Shown here piece by piece: positions 1 to 12,320 of a DNA stretch of 64,000 nucleotides (position 1 is the first letter of the stretch; each line of letters begins with the position of its first letter). This DNA is from Magnolia sinica (taxonomy: Eukaryota; Streptophyta; Magnoliopsida; Magnoliales; Magnoliaceae). The position numbers were made by a program, and so were the translations under genes. The stretch is from NCBI RefSeq assembly GCF_029962835.1, contig NC_080575.1, forward strand, positions 58,441,493 to 58,505,492, read 5' to 3'. The notes beneath the pieces are model-generated. The model was not told the DNA's origin and did not search any database. It saw only the letters and a program-made list of their open reading frames with translations.

Positions 1-321
1 CCATTTCTTCATTACTTCCTTTGTCATATTATGAAAAAAAGGGGGAGAATATTTCAAGTTTTGGATTGATTGCTTATGAATATGGAATGGATATGGATTG
101 TGGGGTAGTAGCATAAATTTTTTATGGATTTATGTGTGCAATTCAGGTGGAGTAAGTAAGGAGGAGTTTTGCCTACTTCATAATGATGTGTGCTAGTTGA
201 TGATAACTGGTGCATTATGCTCCCTTGTATATATATGGTGCATGATTCTTTATTGAGCATGTAATGCTTCGCTTATTTTTTATGGAGTGTGTTTTGTCAC
301 AAATTTGACAAAGGGGGAGAT
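1..321 (+). mobile_element. SIRE-type Ty1/Copia element, 3' untranslated end and polypurine tract
   Basis: This is the downstream tail of a Copia element whose coding part lies left of the window. It holds two purine-rich tracts with the core AAAGGGGGAGA (about 32-48 and 310-320). The second directly abuts the LTR start TGTAAGTGCC, as expected for the plus-strand primer site of SIRE/Maximus elements. No coding region is recognisable in the visible part. Confidence 0.75.
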
Positions 322-2266
322 TGTAAGTGCCATGGTTATTTGCTCCTTTGATTGTCAAATTTTGTAGTGCCAAAACCTCAATCTGTGTCTTGTGTAGCAC
401 GTTGTTATATAAATGTTCAAGGCACTACATCACAATGCTTCAAGACTAGAACAATGATCTACTGCAAGTAATGCAAGGTCAAGTACATTGTTCAGAGTTT
501 TAAAACTACATCGAAAGACGAGATCATGTTCAAGACTCAAGGTGAAGTACAACTCAAGAACTACAGATTCAAGCTTCCAAAAATCTCAAGTTCAAGCTTC
601 ATCATGTGTCAAGAACTCAAGCTTCATGAACTTCAAAGATCATCCAACATCCGAAGAAAAAGAAGGTTCAATGTTCATACTTCATGTTTAAAGGTATGAA
701 TGACCTTAGATTGACCTTAGGGTAGGTCATTTTGTATACATAATTCAAATTAAATCCTTTTATAAGTGTTTGGTCTATTTGTAGACTAGTCCTGGACTCT
801 GTTCGACTAGTCGTAGAACTGGCTCGACTCGTCTAAGAAATTCCAAGACTAGTCCTAAGTTGTTGCAAATTTTTAGAATTTTTTAGTTGAGCTACGACCA
901 GTCCTGGAGTCTGCTCGACCGGTTGTGTGAACAGTGTCGACTCATTCAAGACTAGTCTAGCAGCTACGACTCAATCTCCAGCAAAGAATTTTGGTGTCTC
1001 ATGACCAGTCGTGGGCAAGTCACGACCAGTCGTGGAGGACTCACGACCGATTGTGAAGTGCCTACGACCAGTCGTGGAACGGTTTTATCTGATCACACTC
1101 AAAATTTTAAAATGTTGTTAGTCCTACGACTAGTCGTAATGTCCACAGGACCAGTCGAAGATGCGATTTCTGCAACTATAAATAGAGCACGATTTTTAGA
1201 GTTGTATATCTAATTCAAGTAAAATCAAGGCATCACTTTGAGAGAGAAGTTTGTAATCTTCTTAAGTTAGATTATGCATATTTAATATTTTCTTTTTACT
1301 AGCTTTTTATATTTGATTTTTTTTTTTTTTGCATTCCAATCTGATTTGAAAGGGGAATTATGATATTCCACTTCTTGGAATCAAAATCAAATAGAGCTAG
1401 CCCAACTTGATTTAATTTAAAATCAATTAGAACCTAGAACCATTTCAAAGTGAGTATTGGACATTGAACTTTTATATTCGAACTTCTACTCCAACTTGGT
1501 TCTTCCGGGCTGCAACAAAAGAAGAAATCCAAGTATTTTACATTTGTGTAAATCTTCTGTTTTTGGTTTCTTTTGAGATTGAGCCAGAAAAATCTCATTG
1601 TTTTGGTTATCTGAGGAGAGCCAGAAAACTCAGAGAGTGTGTTTTTTTGAATTGTGTAAGCCCACTTGACAAACACAATTGTGAGGGTTTTAGGTGAACT
1701 GAGAAAAACCTATTTTCATAGTGAATGCTAATATCCTCTGTGTGAGTATATTAGGAGTGGAGTAGCAAGTTGTGTGGCTGTTGTTTAAAAGTTGGTGTAC
1801 TCACAACTGAACCACTATAACTCTTTGTGTTTTGTGGATGTGTGATTTATTTTCTATATCTTTAATAATTCAAGTTTGTGGGATGTATGTGTGAATGTGA
1901 ATGTTGTAATATTTACATTTCAAGCATTATGGGGAATGTTGTAATAGTTTAGACTTTCATTTCTTGCTATTTACTTTCACTCCTCTTCAGTTTAAGATAT
2001 TGATACTTAAACCGTTCTAGTAAGGTTGTCTTGCCATAAACCCTTGGTTTTTATGGTGCAAGGTTATCCTTAGAACAACATTTGTATTAACCTCTCAAGA
2101 CTAGAATTTTGAGGTTGCTTTATATTCCATATTATGATTTTTTTTAAGTGCTATATTTCGTTTATTCATTTAAATTCCGCTATTAAAGTTTTAATTTGGC
2201 ATAGACCTATTTACCCCCCCCCCCCCCCCCCTCTCCCCCTCTAGGACTCATAGCTAGGCCTTTTCA
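322..2266 (+). mobile_element. 3' LTR of SIRE-type Copia element (about 1.95 kb)
   Basis: The block begins TGTAAGTGCC right after the polypurine tract and ends in CTAGGACTCA..CCTTTTCA, giving TG..CA ends of the SIRE type. A TATA box (TATAAATA, 1177-1184) marks the U3/R region. The sequence after the end (AGGCC, 2267-2271) would be one copy of the target duplication; its partner is outside the window. U5 carries a C-homopolymer near 2216-2231. A related LTR lies at 58,411-60,006 and a related LTR start at 63,915. The LTR looks whole; its age cannot be estimated without the partner LTR. Confidence 0.8.
780..1165 (+). repeat. Short palindromic word array in LTR U3
   Basis: The U3 just upstream of the TATA box repeats variants of CGACTAGTCGTAG and CGACCAGTCGTGGA about a dozen times with irregular spacing. 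The core CGACTAGTCG is self-complementary. Its position upstream of the LTR TATA box suggests an enhancer-like tandem array, which is known for plant LTR promoters; the function here is inference. Confidence 0.65.
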
Positions 2267-2271
2267 AGGCC

Positions 2272-2744
2272 CACCACTGATGTATGTTGCATCCACGACC
2301 ATCCATTTATGCATGCTGCTGGAATGTCATCCTATAGCTGCAGGGCCACCTAACGTGTGCTTGATCCACCACCATTCAGTGGAAGGTCTGTGGAATCCAC
2401 CATGATTTATGTATTTTATCTGGGCCGTCCAAATCGTATGGGACCCACCCTGATGATATATTGCAAATCTGCTCCGTCCATGATAGATGGGACCCACCTT
2501 GATGTATTTAATTCATACGCATCGTCCAGATTGTGCTAGACAGTGCTGTCCAATGGTTGAATGGTGTAGATTTACCTGTCCAATGTTTGGACGGTGCAGA
2601 TTTACATGGACAATGTTTGGACAATGCTGGACAATGTTTGGACAGTGCTGATCATCATTAGAGTGTTATGTGCCCCATAAAATGATAGTGTACTATGATA
2701 CACATGTTACACTTACAACTATTGAAATGATTTTTTGTATGGTC
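2272..2744. other. Gene-free repeat-derived DNA
   Basis: No gene is seen. The stretch contains scattered copies of GGGACCCACCxTGATGTAT and CCGTCCA words and short tandem copies of CAATGTTTGGACxGTGC (about 2546-2655). These resemble the degenerate MITE and LTR repeats seen elsewhere in the window (7,000, 52,000). Confidence 0.5.
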
Positions 2745-3165
2745 CAACCCCACTTGAGGCCCATTTGTGTGGCCCATTCATGAGGCCCATCATGATGTAT
2801 ATTTGAGGCCCATGTGCAGGGCCTACCTATGATGTATATAGTCCCATGTGTAGGGCCCACCTATTGTGTATTTGAAACCCATGGGTTGTGGCCCATTGTG
2901 ATGTATTCGAAGCCCATGGGCAAGGCCTGATATGATGTGTTTATGGCTCATATGATGAGGCCCATTGAGATGTATTTCTGGCCCATGTGATGCGGCCCAT
3001 AGTGATGTGTATTAGGCCCATGTATTATAGCCCATTTGATGTATACAAGGCCCGTTGGTGCAGCCCATTGATACAGCCCACTTGATGTATATGAGGCCCA
3101 TTGGTGTGGCCCATTGATACGACCCATGGTGATTGTATGAGGCCATGGGCCCACTATACGTTTGG
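2745..3165 (+). repeat. Tandem array of ~44-bp GGCCCAT/GATGTAT units (left block)
   Basis: Degenerate units of the form GAGGCCCATTGTGATGTAT repeat roughly every 20-45 bp. The same unit forms a second block at 4,460-4,770 on the other side of the 19-bp satellite. The block ends in a segment (about 3,140-3,265) that is repeated at about 4,765-4,865, so the whole array-plus-tail was probably once a tandem duplication. Confidence 0.7.
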
Positions 3166-3265
3166 CTTTATGTGGATCACTCCTTGGGAGTAATGTTGGT
3201 TAAATGTCTACATTGATGGGCAATGATGGTTTAATGTCCACATTGTGACCTTCCCTTAGGCCTTG

Positions 3266-4468
3266 TTCGGCTGATTATCGAGGTCAATTCCAATTATCGA
3301 GGCTGATTCTGATTGGGGAGGCCGATTCCACTTATCGAAGCCAATTCCGATTGTCGAGGTCGATTATTGAGGACGATCCCAATTGTCGAGGCTGATTCCA
3401 ATTATCGAGGCCAATTCTGATTATCGAGGACAATTCTGATTACCGAAGCCGATTCCAATTATCGAGGCCAATTTCGATTATCGAGGCCGATTATTGAGGT
3501 CGATTCCAATTATTAAAGCTGATTTTGATTCTGATTGTCGAGGTCGATTTCGATTCCGATTGTCGAGGCCGATTCTGATTGTCGATACCGATTCTGATTA
3601 TCGAAGTTGATTCCGATTGTTGAGACCGATTGTATAGACCAATTGTCGAGGTGGATTATCGATGCCGAATCCAATTGTCGAGGTCGATTCTGATTATCGA
3701 GGCTGATTCCGATTATTGAGGTCGAATTCAATTGTCGAAGCCAATTCCAATTCCGATTGTCGAGGCTGATTTCAATTTTGATTGTCGAGGCCAATTACTG
3801 AGGCTGATTCCTATTCTGATTGTCGAGGCCGATTGCTAAGGCCGATTCCGATTCTGATTATCAAGGCCGATTCCTATTGTCAAATACTGATTCCGATTAT
3901 CGAGGCTGATTCGATTGTTGAGGCTGATTGTATAGACCGATTGTCGAGGTCGAATCCGATTGTCGAGGCCAATTCCAATTCCGATTGTCGAGGCTGATTC
4001 CGATTATCAAGGTCGATTCTGATTGCCAAGGCCGATTATCGTGGTTGATTTCGATTATCGAGGCTGAATCCGATTGTCGAGGCCGATTATTGACGCCGAT
4101 TTCGATTCCGATTGCTGAGGCTGATTCCAATTCCGATTGTCAAGGCCAATTATCAAGGCCGATTTTTATTGTCGATACCGATTCCAATTATCAAGGTTGA
4201 TTTTGATTATTGAGGCTAATTGTATAGACTGATTGTCGAAGTCGATTATCGAGGTCGAATCTGATTGTCGAGGCCGATTCCAATTTTGATTGTCAAGGTC
4301 GATTGTTGAGGCCGATTTCGATTCCGATTGTTGAGGCCAATTGCTGAGGCCGATTCTGATTCCGATTGTCGAGGTCGATTATTGAAGCCGATTCCGATTG
4401 TCAAGGCCAATTGTTGAGGCCGATTTTGAATCCGATTGTCAAGGTCGGATATCGAGGCCGATTGATGA
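3266..4468 (+). repeat. 19-bp satellite array with ~295-bp higher-order repeat
   Basis: About 60 degenerate copies of a ~19-bp unit, consensus GATTCCGATTGTCGAGGCC, run without interruption. Variants fall into a higher-order pattern: the marker word ATTGTATAGAC occurs at about 3,629, 3,927 and 4,219, i.e. periods of roughly 298 and 292 bp. Because the 19-bp unit is not a multiple of three, the open frames across it are chance. The array sits between two blocks of the 44-bp repeat. Confidence 0.85.
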
Positions 4469-4770
4469 AGCCCAATGTGATGTATATGTAGCCTGTATTT
4501 GAGGCCCATTGTGATGTACTTTTGGCCCGTGTTCGAGGCCCAATGTGATGTATATACGGCCCATATTTGAGGCCCGTTGTGATGTGTATTCAGCCCATGT
4601 TTAAGGCCCAATGTGATGTATATGAGCCTATGTGTGAGACCTATTGTGATGCATTTGAGGGCCAGGCGATGGAGCCCATTGTGATGTATGTTAGGCCCAT
4701 GTGAAAGGCCCATCGTGATGTGTTAAGCTCTTGAGTGAGGCCCATGTTGTTGTATATTTAGCTCTTGTGT
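4460..4770 (+). repeat. Tandem array of ~44-bp GGCCCAT/GATGTAT units (right block)
   Basis: The same unit as at 2,745-3,165. It is followed by a tail (GGGCCCACTATATGTTAGGC ... GTTAAATGTCCACATTG, to about 4,865) that matches the tail of the left block, supporting a duplication around the 19-bp satellite. Confidence 0.7.
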
Positions 4771-4869
4771 GAAGCCGTGGGCCCACTATATGTTAGGCTC
4801 TATGTGGCCCATTCCTTAGAGACAATGTTGGTTAAATGTCCACATTGTCGATGCTGGTTATTGATACCA

Positions 4870-6536
4870 CTTATGAGTATGTGATAGCATAGCATCATGA
4901 TACATGCCCATACACATCATCTGCATATTTATTATGAGATGTGGTTGACCATTGCATATGTCATTGGGCAGGTTGTTATGAGACTCCCTAATAGGCGAAG
5001 ATTGTCTCACATGAGCGCACGACATGGGCAAGATTGATGCATGACTGGATTGTATGACTCATGCATCTTGTATTTTGTGTTGTGATTACCATATGCCCTA
5101 ACGATATCAGGGTCGTAGCCTCCACAGGCATGTCATGGATGGCTAGATGGGACACCGAAAATGTTTGGTTCGAGCATCTGAGTACTTTGGATATCCGTGG
5201 GTGAAAGTCCTTAAACCTCTGTGGCCAGGAGATGCCTCAACGTCTAGACCGAGTGGATACATGAGTGTTCGAGTGCCGAATACCAGTGGGCCATGTCTCC
5301 CACTGTGTCGTGGTCGATTGGGAGGGGGTGTGGCCTTATCCACCCGAGTGAGGGAGCTATAAGCTAGGCTGAGTATGACCAGCTCCCAAATGGGTTCGTT
5401 ATCAATGAGCCGGGTAGGCATTGATATACTACTGGCAGGTAGGTGTGAGGTCTTTTTCATTCGCTGGGCTGCGTGGCCAGCCGGGGTGGTAACCAGCTTG
5501 GAGTGTACTAGACTTTGGTGATGATCTCAGAGATGTACAGTACTGATATATGGACTTATTGAGTAGGAGTTACATATTTATTCATTCATTCAGTATCCAC
5601 TCGGGCTGGTGGTGCGCAACTATTTGTTACATGTACCTTCGCAATGGCCAGGATTTGGGTTGAGGCACGTGACTAACCTGGGATCAGGAGTTTACCACAT
5701 TGAGTCTGACTATCCAAATTAAGTATGGGACTGGTTTGGATAGAAGTCCCTTGTTATGGACCCCATAGCATACGATACTACATACTATCATCTCGACTTC
5801 ACACTCCAGCATGGTCATTCCATTCTCACCGCATATTGCATTACATCCGCAGCATATGGCATTTTGGATTACTGTGTTTCTACATTTATATGGTTTAGGT
5901 ACGGTTGACGTTATTTGTGAACTCATCAGGAATTGTCTATTACATTGCATCATCGACATCTGATATTTAACTCTTTATGGCTCCTCATTTGTATAGTTGA
6001 TCTATATTGCGTACTCTGATATTGTTTAATTCTTGGACTTGTCAGTATTTCTGCTTACTCTGACATCGTATGATTCATGACCTTACCAGTATTTAGGATA
6101 TTACATGATTATGGCATTGCATTGAATACTTGGCACTTACCTTGTGCACACACTTACACCACCCTCTAAGCTTTTTATAAGCTTATGCATGATAGATGCG
6201 TGCAAGTGATGTTAAGTTGTAGCAGCGTGGAGCTTAGAGCATGTAGCTGACTTCTGGAGCTTTGATTTTGACATATGTATTTTCATTTCAACATTGTATT
6301 CAAATGTTTATATTAGTGGATATGTGATAATGATGTTGCATTTGTCATTTGGGCAAACTTGTGGTTATGCTTCTTATGAGACAAATTGATGTTGAAAATC
6401 CTCCTTGTAGGATCACAGGATCGGAACCTGGCATATGGGCGCTGAGAGCTGAGAATGGGGTACTATGGAGGCTGTTGGTGCTGAATTCGACGATCAGGAT
6501 TCCTGTGAATCTGATTTCCAGGTTTGGGGCATGACA
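4870..6536 (+). mobile_element. Chromovirus-like Ty3/Gypsy LTR, 3' portion
   Basis: The block has no open gene and ends in GGTTTGGGGCATGACA, the typical 3' end of Tekay/Del-type LTRs, which mirror a TGTxAxGxCCC start. The last 300 bp are T-rich, as in the LTR at 14,431-17,539, and both blocks contain an ATGGGACAC word in the middle. The arrays at 2,745-4,865 may belong to the same LTR, which would then be over 4 kb; this is uncertain. The 5' boundary is not seen, so the copy is treated as a broken fossil. Confidence 0.5.
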
Positions 6537-7765
6537 TCTAGACCAAATTCCCAACCCAAAACTTCATGCATGCAATAATAAGGCAGTAAGTGGGATGCCA
6601 TTGTCCAGAAAATGGACAGCAAGGGGCATCTTATCTTGCTTGAATGGTCTGGATGTTCTAAGGCCTCAAAGTGGGCCACACACATCATAAATCAAAATCA
6701 GAGGAATGGGAAATAAAATCCGACCATAGGAGAGGAGCTGTGCCACTATTGAGGGCCTCTCCATCATCACAACCATACACATCATCCATTATATCAATTA
6801 CAAGCTAGATCTTGCACACGCATGCATCTAAAAATTGAATCTAAGGTGGGAATACCATCCCCACCAAGGATCTAGGGTCTAGATGGCGCCATACACTATA
6901 CATCAAAGAGAAATTGCCATGATGGGGTCCATGGAGAATGGCCCCATCAATGGATCATGCATGCAAAGGGTGGGCCATTGGCCACACCCATGGAGGCATG
7001 GGGGACCTCTACCATCATTTGATGGGCCCCACAAGTTCCTTTGAATGGGAATAAAAAGATCTAAAGATAAAATCAAAAAAACCTATACTAAATGAGCACC
7101 CACCTCAATGGATCTCCAAGATTCTCCTATCTTCAAGCTCCTTAAGCTCAAAGGGTTATAGATCTATGGTTAAGATTGAGTTTTAGGGGTTAGATTTAAG
7201 GGGAAATGGGAGGAAAGATGGCCAGAATTTGTTGGAATGGTGGACGTTTTTCTCTCTTGCAAATGGAGAGGAAGAAAGGAAAAATGAAGAGAAAAGAGAG
7301 AGATGGAGAGATAAGGCAAGGTAATGATGCTAATGTAGGCTCATGATGAGCTTTGAGAAGCAAAACTATGATTGCTCATGGGAGAGAGATGTGCCATGAT
7401 TAGTTTTGGAGAAAGGGTCCATGCTTGCTAAGGGGCTAGTGGTCTAGGCTAGCTATAGGTTGGCTAGGTAATTATGAAAATGATGATGTCATGAATGCAT
7501 AGGGTGGCGTGCACATATGCTAGGTGGGTCCAAAACACGATTAAGGGTCCAAATAAAGCGCAGCCTGCAACTTTTGATGTACACATCGGATTTACACACG
7601 AGATGCAGCATTGGAACCGTGGCGTCGACACGGTTACAAAGGTATAGGTTTCGGGTCAATCCGGGTTGGGTTTAAAGGATGAGATTTAAGGATGATCGTA
7701 AATGCTACTTACAAGTCGTGGGTCATTGGAATTCGACCGGTAGGACTGCGGGACCTATCAGAATA
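6537..7765 (-). mobile_element. Probable Gypsy LTR segment, minus strand
   Basis: Read on the minus strand the block starts near a TAGGTCCCGCAG motif, passes a pyrimidine-rich CTCTCCATCTCTCTC leader (around 7,270-7,320), and reaches the boundary of the preceding LTR near 6,536. This order resembles U3-R-U5 of chromovirus LTRs. It contains GGCCCAC and GATGTGTATGG words related to the 44-bp array at 2.7-4.8 kb. No primer site or coding part is attached, so the family assignment is tentative. Confidence 0.35.
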
Positions 7766-9608
7766 AAACGGATACTTGATTAAAGGTCTGACAAGAATGC
7801 TTCCTTATTCCCAATTGTATTCCTTGTGTCAAGCCCTTGTATGGCTTTTGTAAGGTCTTAAAAAGCTTGTAGCATCCCCTGATTAAAAAGCTCTTGCTTT
7901 TGAAAATGTTTTAAAATCGGATCCTCTTGAGGTTTCTCTTAATTTGGAATTTGGTTGAAGAAACCTTGAGGAGTACACGTTTATCCATTCCTCTAGCTAA
8001 AAATTGGATGATTTCTCCAACTAAGATTGTATGTATTGGAAATAGGTCCATTAAAAGGTTTTTGATAATTGTTTACAGCATTAGATTGCTCACTCAACAC
8101 CTCTTGTTGTCAGACAATTTTCAGTTATGTGAATGTTACAAGCATAAATACCGTAAACAGTTTCATTATCGTTATCCTTCTTTTATTCCATGGCCTTGAC
8201 TTTTCTCATGAGATTAGATACTTTAACATTAATATCACCTTCCTCTTTCAGAAGGTATAATTCGCCCCTTTCCTTTGATTGAGTGGGCCTAGAAGTGGTG
8301 CTTGATTTTGGGTAAGTGTCCCATGATTGTACGTTTGTGTGTTTTCAACAAGTCTGTCCAAATAATCCCACACATCATTGACATTTTTATTGATGAATTA
8401 CCCATTGCACATTGTCTTGGCCAATTAGCGCATGGAGCATATCAGTCCATCATAGAAAAAGTGTATAATACACCACGTTTCAAAACTGTGTTGTGGGCAT
8501 GAACTAACAAGATCCTTGAACCATTCCCAACATTGGAAGAATATTTCATCCTCCTTTTGGGTGAAGTTCATGATTGACTTTCTAAGGGTGTTTGTCTTAT
8601 GATGTGGAAAAAATTTCTTTATGAACTCCCTTATCATGTCATTCGATGTGCCCATAGATCGAGGATGTAGTGAATGCAACCACGTCTTAGCTTTCTCTTT
8701 CAAAGAAAAGGGAAAGAGTTTCAGTCTGACCGTATCCTCAGACATGTGAGGAAAATATAAAGTGGCTATAATCTCGTCAAACTCTTTCAAGTGCATCTGG
8801 GCTTTCATATTCAAGTCCATAAAATTTTGGAAGGAGTTGGATCACCCCTGGCTTAATATCCATATGTCTCATATGTTCTAGAAAAACCATGCATGAGGGT
8901 GTGCTCACCCCTGCCAGTTGTAAATAATCTCACAAAGTATGAGGCGGGGGTGCTTGATGCACCTCATTCTCATCTTGGACTTCCTCAGCCCTAGGTTGAA
9001 GTTGTTGATTTACCGGTTAATTTATAGCCATCACTTCAATTAACTCTGAGGATCTCGAGTAGTGTCCAATCCTGTGATGGATAGATAACCCCTCAACCAA
9101 TCCTCCTTTACTTAAAAGACGTCGAGAGTTATCATGGACCCACTTGGGCATGAAACACTCTCAGCCCTTAATTTCAAAATCTAACCTAAACCTAAAAACA
9201 CAAAGGAAATAGAAATCTTAAAAATAGAAAGAGAGAGAATTAGAAAGAACTTACCAAATTAGAAGTTCCTAAATTAAGATCCTGCAAAATAAAACAAAAC
9301 AAGTCAGTTTCTAAAATAGAAATTCCAAAATTAGAAAGTTTCTAAAAATTAAAAAAATTAAAAAGATGGGTTAGTTTCTAAAACTAGAAAGAAAAGTTTC
9401 TAAAAAGAAAATTAAACAACCTAATTTCTAAAAACTGATTAGGAAAGTTCTAACCTAGAAATAGAAAACTAAGTTAATTTCTAAAATAATTTAGAAAAAA
9501 CCCTAACCTAAAAATAGAAAGTAGAAAAACCCTATTCTTAAACTAAGTTCAAAACTATTTAATCTCAAAAAAACGCAACCGTTAGTCCCCGGCAACGGTG
9601 CCAAAAAC
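7766..9608 (-). mobile_element. Athila-like Gypsy element: leader and gag fossil
   Basis: On the minus strand the segment from 8,820 down to about 8,150 encodes a retrotransposon gag region (PF03732-type): VRLKLFPFSLKEKAKTWL, then KKFFPHHKT and WERF-like WEWFKDL words, in the order usual for Athila/Tat gag. The A-rich leader lies at 8,821-9,585 and the primer site at 9,586-9,603. Only the 5' part of the element is present: it is cut off near 7,766 by the neighbouring LTR segment, and no protease, RT or integrase follows. It is a broken fossil with several breaks. Confidence 0.75.
9586..9603 (-). promoter_or_regulatory. Primer binding site, tRNA-Asp type
   Basis: On the minus strand the sequence TGGCACCGTTGCCGGGGA differs by one base from the tRNA-Asp-complementary PBS used by Athila/Tat Gypsy elements. 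It lies just inside the LTR end, which fixes the orientation and the LTR boundary. Confidence 0.85.
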
Positions 9609-11492
9609 TAGTCCGCAACCCCAAGTGTAGGGTCACGATGTAGCAATAATCTTGGTGAGACTGAGGTCAAATCCGCAAGGACTAATCACGTGTGTTTTCT
9701 GAAAGTGACTAGAATTAGAACTAGAAGAAGATAAAACCTAATCTATAATATGTGAGAGACTAATTGTAAACAAATTAATGAAAACTTGTGAACTTCAAAA
9801 GTGGGAAACTAGGATTTTCAAGGATCCACTTGTAGAGATCAGGGAGATCTATGCTTGATTTACAAACATAACTGGAATCAGAGTCCCATCTTCATCTAAT
9901 TGGAAGATATCTCATTAAAAATCAAGTCTAAACTTCCTTTGATCTAGTTCCCAATTGATGAAAGATATTAGAACTAGAAGTGATTCCATCACAAAACCAT
10001 GCCCATGAGACAAAGTAAACAACATAATTTACTAATCCACAACCAATCTAAGAGAATTGTGAGAGTTAGGGAGAATTCCATCATCCAACCATGCCTAGGG
10101 GACGATGGTGAACAACGAGATTTTCTAAAACCACAATCTCAATAATGAAAAGAACATACTCAAAGCTATCGCAGATCCATTGTAATTTAAGTTACAACAG
10201 ACCATTAAAAACTGAAAGTATTTCTTATAATTAAACTAAAATCGAAGAGAGTTCAACAACATGAATCAAAGCAATAGAAAACAACCCATGATGCTACAGG
10301 CTTCACCTCTTAGCCCTAACTAAGAGGTTTAGCCAATCATAGATATGATTGAACTAGACTCTCTTAAGAAAATAATGACAATAACAACTAGGAAAGGGGA
10401 GAAATAAACTCTTGATAGTGACAGCTGGCTAGTCCTTTCTTTCCCTCTCTTTCTCTCCTCTTGCTCACTTTTTTTCCTTTTTGCTCAACGTTAGGTGACA
10501 CCTTATTTATAGGATGGGATATTCTTTCCAAATTATTCCAGTAGGCCCTCTTGCAGAAATCATTTTACGCTACCCTGTTCTTGCCCAACGAAAAACGCAT
10601 AGACAATTGCATTTGATCCACGTTTGAATGAAGAGATTGCCCGATCTAGTAATTTCGACCACATAGAAGTGGTCGAAATTTGCTTGGCTAGCATTTGAAC
10701 AGTCCGAATCATGGCCCCGATCTAGACCTTGATCATCCAACAGCCCGCGGTGGCTCGAGCTACGTCCGCAATTCCCGTTCGCACTTCTTTGCGAAATTTC
10801 TTGCATTGTGACAATTGGTGGGCCCATAATCGGTGCTGGTGGGGAAATCCATTCTGTCCATTGGATTCGCATCAGATTTTCGGTTCGAGATGGATGGTTT
10901 TGGCTTTCCGTTGATGCGGCCACCTAGTTAATTGTGCGGCGATGATTCCATGTTCAGCGAGTTGACGGCTGCTTTCTAGCATGTCCCAGACCAAGATCAC
11001 CCAGATCTTGGTCGGGGCCTTCGTCCAGTTCGAATGAACAGATTAGATCGGGTTGCTGGATTGAGATGATGATCATCCGCAAGTCTCTGTTCATCCGTTC
11101 GGGATTATGCGGGCCACCGATGGTTGACCGCTTTTGTTAGTCCGGTACACAGCGGGCGTACTCCTACTGTGTACACCGGTTACATGAAGGCCCACTTGCT
11201 ATTTTTGAGAAATCTATTCCGTCCATCCGCTTTCCCATCTAATTTAAAGGGTTGCTCCCAAAGTTGAGGCCTATCCAAAGATCAGGTGAGCTCTAAATTA
11301 GTGATTAACATCTAATTGGTTAATCTGTCCACTGGTTTTTGTGATTCTTGAGCATTAAATCCATCCTTTTCAATTCAAGCTCTTAAATTCACTTTGCGAC
11401 ACAAACATGATTAAAATAGAAATTTAAGCATTCTCATGTGCATAAAACTAAGTAATAAATGGGGTCCAATATGTAATATTTGACCCTCAACA
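9609..11492 (-). mobile_element. 5' LTR of Athila-like family A, minus strand (about 1.9 kb)
   Basis: On the minus strand it starts TGTTGAGGGTCAAATA at 11,492 and ends next to the PBS at about 9,609. A TATA-like CTATAAATAAGG lies at about 10,501-10,512. R and U5 (about 9,609-10,450) closely resemble the LTR of family B (13,970-14,306, 57,480-58,255), while U3 is unrelated and GC-richer. The element sits inside a family B LTR, whose remainder continues at 11,493. The LTR itself looks whole. Confidence 0.7.
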
Positions 11493-12320
11493 TTAGGCTT
11501 TTTATCTTTATCATATCAAAACCTTTTTCTAAATTTCTGAATTAAAAACCTAGACCAACCAAGTTAGACTTAAATTAGTTATAGACTGTGTTCCCCATTC
11601 CCTGTAGATTTGACCTCGGTCTCACCGAGATTATTACTACATCGCGACCCTACCCTTGGGGTTGTGAACAAGTTTTTGATGTCGTTGCCAAGGAGTGGCG
11701 TTGAACACAAATAGTTTTAGGTTTTTCTAGGTTTGATTTTATTTTAGGTTAGATTTTTCTTGTTTTAGATTTAGGGTTTTTATGATTTTTTCAGTTTTTA
11801 GATCTTGTTTTTAGGATTCATCTTATTTTTCCTTCTTCTCTTTCTCCTTCTAACATTGCTAGCATAGTTTGATTATTTTCATTTTGTAAGATCTTCAATT
11901 CTAGTTCTTCTCTTTTGATAACTTCTTCTCTTTACTTGCCCTCCATATTTCTGTAGAATTTTTTATTTTTAGGAACTTATTTTAGAATTAGATTCAGAAT
12001 TTGGGTTTCACCATGTATATGCAAGAGTGGGAACGTCAGTACACTAAGTTACTTCTAGAAGATGAGAGATATTGTGAAGGACTGGCAGATGATTATGTTA
12101 GGAAACAACCATGTCTCAAAATTTTTCTGAAACCATCATCAAGAACCGACTGGAATATAATGCTCCACTGGTTAGGAAGTCCCTATGTGATCATATGTGG
12201 GAGAATAATCACACTTCATCAATTAAGAAAACGGTATGTGATTATTTTAGTTATCATGATTATTGGGGTGAGAACTATTATCACCCATCAGACAAGAAGA
12301 AAACAATGCGCAAGATCATC
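11493..12320 (+). mobile_element. Athila-like family B: LTR end, degenerate PBS and 5' internal part
   Basis: 11,493-11,670 matches the last 200 bp of the whole family B LTR at 56,970-58,255, including the end GGGGTTGTGAACA. A degenerate tRNA-Asp PBS follows at 11,678-11,695. A T-rich leader and a short coding-like stretch from about 12,000 complete the block. It stops abruptly where an inverted internal segment begins near 12,320. The left part of the LTR was split off by the family A insertion. Confidence 0.6.

Noticed and set aside
3513-4713. Open frames of 70-155 codons rich in Asn, Asp, Arg and Ile
   Set aside because: They lie across the 19-bp and 44-bp satellites and change phase with the unit; no protein family is recognisable.
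5143-5460. 105-codon minus-strand frame in a GC-richer part of the Gypsy LTR
   Set aside because: No family resemblance; an overlapping plus-strand frame is equally open, and the position is within an LTR.
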